A DNA stretch of 64,000 nt from NCBI GenBank assembly GCA_036925085.1, contig JAUPFP010000020.1, forward strand, positions 1,005,501-1,069,500, given 5' to 3'. The translations under genes and the position numbers were made by a program. The stretch is from Brachycybe producta (taxonomy: Eukaryota > Arthropoda > Diplopoda > Playtdesmida > Andrognathidae). The notes beneath the pieces are model-generated. The model did not search any database and was not told where the DNA came from. It was given only the letters and a program-made list of their open reading frames with translations. Positions 1 through 64,000 of the stretch are shown here, piece after piece (position 1 is the first letter of the stretch; each line of letters begins with the position of its first letter).

Positions 1-566
1 GGCCCTGGTGTCTATGATCATCTCCAAGAGACGATCACCCATAGACACCCACACACGTGGTGATCCCCAGGCATATGCCCAGCTCTGAAGTTCAAGAATG
101 GGAACCCGTTGGTTCCCACCAACAAACTTCTGCATCCCGTCCACCTTACTGTCCACCTTGGACGGAAATTCCAGACGTGCAGAAATCTGGGATCCAGCCT
201 CTAACCAGACTTCCCAGGCTCGGCGGAAGGTATGGGCATGCCAACTCCTCCTGCCTGCTCGATGACCGCATGATCCAGCACCTCACCACTAGGCATATAG
301 AGTGCACACAGCCTCCAATGTGGAGCATATCTTTGGAAATGCCCAACTGGTAATTTCTGCATCCGCAGACCTCGTCAGAGGCACCCCTGCTTTCAGCAGG
401 ACATCTATATACTTGGAGACTGCCTGGAGATACGTCCCTCCATCAGAGCACTGATGATGTCGGGCACCTGAGCTTTTAAGCATTACCGGTCGCTCACCAC
501 TCAATTCTGTGGTGACAGGCGGTTGTTTAACGAAGACTTCTTTTCGTCATCCTCCACGAGTCGGTC

Positions 567-2363
567 TTAGAACTGGCCATCACGGATGGTGGCCAGGTAC
601 TTACGACCCTCCAGCCATACCGATGCTAAGCCTGGCATTGGCTTGAGCTTCTGGCTTGCACCAGGCATCACTCTGGCAACTTGACACTTTGCCATAGCAT
701 TAGGACAGTCCCATTTCAGGTGCCCCATTTGTTTGCACCCGTAACACGGACCTATTCGCCGGAGTAATCTTCCTGAACCACGGTCCGCACTCCGTGGCAT
801 TGCCGCTGGCTGTCCTCCACTGGAACTTGCCTGCTTCTTTCCCTTCTTATCTCCAGTCTTGGCCACTGCTATGACCGACTTGGACAGTGCAGAGGCCTTC
901 GCAACCCGGCTGGTTCGAAGTACAAGCCTTGGCAGAGCTCCCAGAGCTAGCTGTGGGACCAGAGGTTTGGGCACTAGCCCCGTCCCCTGGAACCACTCGA
1001 GCACGGGCAGGTAATATACCTGCCGTCAGCATATCAACTTCAACAAGCCGTGCCCTATGGGTAAATGCTTCGACCGTCTCAGCCTGGCAACCGAACATTT
1101 TATCGGTGATGGCTGTCAGGAGCTTCTGTTTGAAATGAATGAGCCGACAGCTTTCATTTTTGTCCGGAGACATGCGATCTGACAGTTCAAGAAACCGCCA
1201 ATAGAATGCCTGCACAAACTTTTTTGAGCCCTCCTTCATAGTTTCAAATTCCGAGAAGCAGACCCGAACCTGATTACTCGAACTGATTTGGCTACGCATA
1301 GTGTCTTTCAGTTCAGCCCAGGTGAGGTTGGAAGAGTTTCCACCAAGTGGGCGTAGTACTATTCCGTGGGACCATCCAGCAGAAACATAAAGCAACTGCA
1401 CCTGGACTCATCTGTCCAGCCCTGAGCCTGGTCTTTTGCTTCGAATTTGCAGAGAAAAGGTGCCAAATTCTCTGCCGTCGTAACGGACAAATGAGTGGAC
1501 CGGGTTGAAAACCCCGAACGCCTGAACCTCCGCTGGAACCACTGGAGCGGGCGTCCAAGCAGCAGCACTAACTTTGCGAGGTTGCCTGCTACGGTTTCCC
1601 GAAGCGTCAGACACGGAGTCAGCATCCGAGGGTAACGCCATGCAAACCCTCGGTTGCTGTCTGGATGCGGGTTGCATTTCTCCGGCTAAATCCGCTAGGA
1701 AACGACCTGGTTTCTTCCCACGGAGGTGCCAGCCTGGCTTGCACCAGCGGCGCCTTCCTCCGTGCAGCTTCATGCACGGGCGACTGTGAGAACCGCGGTT
1801 CAATCACCGACCGGGACAACCATCCTTCCAACCGAAGGACATCTATCCCATAGGTAATCTCCTCGAGTTGCTGCTCGGAGAGCGTAGCCAAATAGGCCCG
1901 TGCATCTCAAGCAGTGTCGTGTGAGATGTCCACCATCTGACCGGACGAGCGGCGGTGGAAACATGGACACTTGGCTGTGGCCAAGTGCCAAGCCCAATGA
2001 GATCACCATCAGCCTCTCCACCGTCTTCAAACGGAGATTCTCAGGTGTTATCGTCACCGGCACTGTAACGAATTCCCTCAGAGGAGGTTGGCCCCGTGGA
2101 ACATCGTCCACGACACTTCCATCCTCCAGAGAATCCTCCTCCACACTCCCGCTCCGTACCCCGGTTTCCAGTGGTACACTGCATTCCGCCCCAAGGGGAC
2201 GGTCAATGACATGGTTGCGCAACTCTAACCCCGCTTCCACACCAGTTTCCCGGGGTTTGAGCCTAAATCCACCGTGCTTCCAGTCAGTTATGGCCAAAAC
2301 CACAAGAAAACGGGATTCCACCATTGAATATGGTAAATTCACGGACCAAAGTCTGTAAAACAC
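567..2363 (-). pseudogene. Decayed gag-like gene of an LTR retrotransposon
   Basis: Read on the - strand from about 2363 to 567, several overlapping frames are needed, so the gene carries multiple frameshifts. Recognisable parts are a capsid-like stretch (SFVRYDGREFG, DESRCSCFMFLLDG, VCFSEFETMKEG, FWRFLELSDRM-like) and, near the C-terminus, a CCHC zinc knuckle CYGCKQMGHLKWDC at about 690-750. It differs from the gag of the RT-less family below. Residual coding-like sequence continues to the window start. No LTR pair was identified for it. Confidence 0.6.
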
Positions 2364-2375
2364 CGTAACGAATGG

Positions 2376-2700
2376 ATGGAACCGTGTAATACCACGGTAT
2401 CACGGATGTGTCCCACGGTAAGGAATGGTCAGTTCCTTCTTACCGGTTTCTACTGCAGTTCCACGGACAAATTTCCGTGCCCCACGGTGTACTTCACGGT
2501 AAACCGATTTTTACCATTTTCTACCGTGATACCACGGACCAAAGTCCGCACCCCATGGTGTAATCGCGGTAAAACCTTGCAAACCACTTTCCACCACGGT
2601 ACAACAGACCAAAGTCCGCACCCCACGGTGTAATTGCGGTAGAATGAGGTTCCCAACGGTTTCTGCCGCTGTCCCATAGACGGGAGTCCACACCCAGCAG
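2376..2700. repeat. Degenerate tandem repeat with CCACGG and GGACCAAAGTCC dyads
   Basis: About four imperfect units of ~70-80 bp sharing an ACCACGGACCAAAGTCCGC core, each with small dyads, just upstream (on the - strand) of the decayed gag. It may be the 5' leader or LTR remnant of that element. Confidence 0.5.
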
Positions 2701-2938
2701 CATACTTCTTAAATTATAGAGAAATAGGGGAGAAATCATAGCATCAACATCATTAACTGTAAAAAAAAACATTTTTTTGTGAATTTTATATATACTGTAA
2801 GTGATTTCAATTATATGATTTTTCTTTCAATGATTTTAAATCACATGTTTGAAATCATTTGATTTGAATAAAAAAAAATCCTATCCGATACACTACTTGC
2901 GCGTCTATCAGAATATTAAAATGCAATTTTTATTTCAG

Positions 2939-60595
<57,657 letters not shown>

Positions 60596-61039
60596 GTGGG
60601 TCATATTTTTGTAACTATTTCTTTAGTGCGCCGTTTGTTTCTATGTAAGGAACAGTTGTTTGAAGAATATTTTTGTTGCTAGACAGTTCATTCAGATTGA
60701 TATATGTTAAGGTTTTTGTATTCCACTTTGTACATTGTTATAACTACGCTCATATTTCAGACTGGAACTATTATGTCAGTTCGGAATAAGGGTCATCATA
60801 AATCAGACATTTAGCCTGATTGACCTGATGGACATTAAGGGCAACCTAGAGGAGATGTAACACTTGCTTGAGTTAAATGAATTCAAATTACATGTGGTTT
60901 AGCTGAATTATACAGAATCCATTTAAGGACATGAGCCAAATAAAAATATACTTTATTATTAATATTTTAAATTGAAATACTAAATTAATATTTTCAAATA
61001 AACAATACGTCGAATTCAATTTATTCAGTTAGTAATCTG

Positions 61040-61450
61040 AAAATAATGACGTCAGACCAAGTAACAAACCAATAAGAAATTCATGACATTCATAAAAGGG
61101 CGGAGCAAAAGAAATTCTAATGCTGGGCACAATTGCCCGTGATAAATTCTAGTTTAATTTTGCTATTATTATCCCCTCCCCTTTTTCTCTTTGGTGTGCG
61201 CATGCGCGTCGTTTGTTCTTTTTTTTTTTTACTCCTTTCATTTCAATTTCAGTTTCCCCCTTCACGTTTCTCTTTCTTCTCCCCCCCCCCCAATCTTTCC
61301 TACCTTTTCCCCTCTCCAATTTAATATGAGGTTCTTGAATGGAGAATGCGCAACATAATGTTGACCTTCAGACAAAAAGTGGTTCATTTAAATTTATGTA
61401 AATTCTGATGTGCTTATGCGTTTTTGTCCTTGTTTGCACAGCGTTACTGA
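61040..61450 (+). mobile_element. Helitron-family fragment
   Basis: Follows 27940-28330 (GACGTCAGACCAAGTAACAA, GCTGGGCACAATTGCC, a TTTCATTTCAATTTCAGT block, and GTTGACCTT). Termini not preserved. Confidence 0.5.
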
Positions 61451-61504
61451 CACAGGGAAGAAAAGAAAGATAAGAAAGCCCGTCTTCAATGGGTGTGATA
61501 GTCT

Positions 61505-62540
61505 CGCATAATTATATTATACATGTATATCAATGACCTCAGCAGTCAAGTTAGCAGCAATTGCCGGCTATTTGCAGATGATACAATAATTTATCGTGAG
61601 GTTACCTCTGACAATGATTGCCATATTATTGATAGTGACTTGAAAGCAATAGAGGCATGGTGTTCTAAATGGCGACTTCAACTTAATAAAAAAAATGTTG
61701 TGTAATGAGGGTAGCTAGGGGAAGGAATCCAGTAATATTTCCATATAGAATAGGGGCAATTCCACTTAATAACGTAGATTCTTATAAATATTTGGGGGTA
61801 AGGATTACAGCTAAACTTTCTTTAAAGCTGCATGTCAAACAGATTATTTCCAAGTCTATGCAGATGCTAAGGTTTAGTCAACGCGTTCTAAGAAGGTGTC
61901 CCAGGGAGGTAAAATGTATAGCACATCAATCATTAGTACGTCCCCATCTAGAATACTGCAGCTCAGTGTGAAATCCCCACACTGCAGACTTAGCTCACTC
62001 CATAGAAATGGTTCAACACAGGGCTGCTAGGTTTGTTTGTGGTAAATATGGATATGCTGACAGTGTAACTAAAATGCTTTCAGAGCTTGGTTGTGATAGT
62101 TTACATGCCAGACGTTCACATTTTAGTCTTAATATTTTTAATCGAATGCTAGAAGGCTCTTGCCCTAAACCTACTTCAAGTACACTTTGCAGGGCATTAT
62201 ATTTGGGTAGGGGTGACCACTCTAACAAGGTTGGAGAGATTTTTGCACGAACAGATTCTTATTACTGGTCATTTGTTCCTAGGGCAACTCGACAATGGAA
62301 CTCGCTTGCCGGGGATCTTGTGCAGGGAAACGTATTTTATGGGAGTCATAATTTTGTTTTGTTTTGACAATGCATATATTTGCAGCATAATAAAAAAATT
62401 ATTGAAATTGTTGTTGGGTTTATATCAATGGGGTTTTATATTTTCTGGTTTTGACAATGCATTTTCTATGCAGCACTTGGACTCTTGTCCCTCTGCCATA
62501 GGCCTTTATGGCTGCTTGCAGAGTAATTTTTCAAATTCAA
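61505..62540 (+). mobile_element. CR1/Jockey-like LINE, 3' half of RT
   Basis: Pieces at 61523-61705, 61705-61971 and 62008-62367: MYINDLSSQV, CRLFADDTIIYREV, AWCSKWRLQLN, VDSYKYLGVRITAKL, LVRPHLEYCSSVWNP (with one stop) and RATRQWNSLAGDLV. 5'-truncated and broken by two stops/frameshifts. A 3' fragment of the same family is at 22050-22440. Confidence 0.85.
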
Positions 62541-62599
62541 AAATTCAAATAACTCAGATTGAGAAACTTTCACGCTATATGTACAACATTTCGAGTAAA

Positions 62600-62870
62600 T
62601 ACTTTGCTTGATCCTCGTATAAGTCTTCCTTGCGTTGTAGTGTCAATAATTTTTACCTTAACATCTTCATGTCGTTTTACTCGGGGAAAATTCAACATAA
62701 AGCTGGCCATGACCAAATACAGGTTTGGGAAGGTATATTCCTACCTTTTCTAAAGTTCGCCCCTGTGACTTATTAATAGTCATAGCAAATGTTACTTTAA
62801 CAGGGTATAATAGGATTGTAGCATTTTGGAAAGTAGAAATATTCAACAAAATGCGATATTTAGAAGCTTT
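62600..62870 (-). pseudogene. Helitron RepHel helicase C-terminal fragment
   Basis: On the - strand VKVTFAMTINKSQGRTLEKV and GIYLPKPVFGHGQLYVEFS are the last conserved motifs of the PIF1-type helicase of Helitrons. Only about 60 codons are open; the rest is absent or out of frame. Confidence 0.8.
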
Positions 62871-63639
62871 TGGTAACTAACAGTGGCAGATTATGGCATT
62901 GGGTGCGTTATTGAGTTTTTGTTAGTATATATTGTTTGTATAAAAAGTTGTTTTATTTGATATAATATTGATTTTCCAATAATTTGACATAAGAATATCT
63001 TCGAAACCTGTTTTACAGATGAATTTTGTTCAAAATGTACAAAATTATGTTTAATATCTTAAATTTTAAAGATATATCATGTTAATTGCATATTCACTTC
63101 TGTTTAATCCTCTATCAGATACATTTTGAAACATTTTCATAAGTTGGTAAAAAAAATGTAATCAATCGATTTTGGTTTCATAAAAATCTAGTGCTAAGTG
63201 GTAAATAGTTTTGTAGTAAACGAAAAGGGACCCTCATACTCTCTGCCCCACACAAATCCACCACTGCAGTCATGAGCGTGAAAGCATTATACAACAGTTA
63301 GTTAAATGAATACTTTCTTAAGCAGTGAAAGTATTTCAATGGTAATTTAAACCAATAAACCCTGATTAAAATTATAATGATAAACAATTGTTCATTAAAA
63401 CTAAAATGCAAACCATAAATAATTACGTAGTAATATACATGTAATCCAGATCTGTATTTAAGGTGCTGCACACATTGTCAAAAACACTTAATTGTAATTG
63501 TAGATAGCTCAAAATTATTTTGTTTTCTAATCGTAAAGAATGAATGTTGAAATACAAAATTTGCAAATTTCAAAATCAATGGTGACCTCAATGTAACCCA
63601 CGTGGGTTAATTTATTCATTTAACAAAAGTATGATGCAA
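62871..63639 (+). other. Sequence with no recognised feature
   Basis: AT-rich, no coding frame over 60 codons and no repeat end recognised. Possibly host intron. Confidence 0.35.
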
Positions 63640-63890
63640 TTATTTATGCACGCTTTCCTGGCAGCCAACTTTTTATGTTCAGGTTTTTTTTTAAATTTGA
63701 TGATTTTTCCCAAAAATAAGATAAACAGAACAAAATTAAAAATTCTAATGTAGCCTACCAAAAAGCCCATCTAAAGATGTGTATACTGGTTAATTTTCAC
63801 GATTCTAGTGTGTAGTTTCCGAGAACATTCGTGCACAAAGGGAGGGAGTGAGTGATGGAGGGAGTCAGCCCTTAGCAAATTATGATATTA
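63640..63890 (-). repeat. Inverted copy of the 3455-3705 repeat
   Basis: Reverse complement matches 3455-3705 from GTTGGCTGCCAGGAAAGC to GCTAAGGGCTGACTCCCTCC with small differences. Confidence 0.65.
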
Positions 63891-64000
63891 GAAGATTATA
63901 TTACTCGCTTTTATTTATATAATTTCATAATGTAATTTGTTTTTGTTTGTCCACCACTTTCGGACATATTTGTAAATAATTCACACTGCAAGTGATTGAA

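Noticed and set aside
60761..60815. Possible exon 18 after CATATTTCAG
   Set aside because: Short, no clear donor and no convincing match to the expected protein segment.

Overview
This window is AT-rich animal (metazoan, most likely invertebrate) nuclear DNA. One host gene runs through it on the + strand, and its introns are filled with nested transposable elements. The evidence for an animal nuclear genome is spliced coding sequence with phase-consistent introns, RTE-type, R1/I-type and CR1/Jockey-type LINEs, Helitron ends and helicase, hAT and TTAA-target DNA elements, a THAP-bearing P-like element, and LTR retrotransposons. The phylum cannot be fixed from this window.

Host gene: I reconstructed 17 exons between 2939 and 60595 (about 768 codons). 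They read in the same order as the N-terminal third of BLTP2 (KIAA0100; fly hobbit, plant SABRE), a bridge-like lipid-transfer protein of the repeating-beta-groove family. Splice phases agree at every junction I could check except that 20 or so residues may be missing between exons 14 and 15. The start codon lies left of the window and the C-terminal two thirds lie to the right. Two introns (5 and 12) appear to use GC rather than GT donors.

Layout: 1-2700, decayed gag of a retroelement (- strand). 2939-3419, exons 1-3. 3420-18570, intron 3, holding a full-length LTR retrotransposon on the - strand (4150-13461, TSD ATAT) inside a Tc1-like relic, tandem repeats, a foldback element, a hAT MITE and a Helitron end. 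18571-22868, exons 4-8, with a TTAA foldback element that carries a nested P-like element in intron 5. 22869-33763, exon 9 and two introns with a TIR element, LTR-like fragments, Helitron-family sequence and an RTE LINE. 33764-42690, exons 10-14, with a partial third copy of the LTR family, a second RTE LINE with a 17-bp TSD, and a stray copy of exon 6. 42691-57639, intron 14, with a second full-length LTR retrotransposon (+ strand, 42899-53576, TSD GTAA), a 56-bp satellite and an R1/I-type LINE. 57640-60595, exons 15-17 with another foldback element. 60596-64000, Helitron-family sequence, a CR1/Jockey-like LINE and a Helitron helicase fragment.

Most notable system: an LTR retrotransposon family seen three times (two full length) that encodes Gag, a CCHC knuckle and an aspartic protease, has no reverse transcriptase or integrase, and instead carries an unrecognised third reading frame (ORF3) before the 3' LTR. 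A hairpin with a compensatory base-pair change sits just upstream of ORF3. The second notable item is a copy of host exon 6, with its splice sites, next to a TTAA-element end inside intron 12, where its inclusion would introduce a stop codon.
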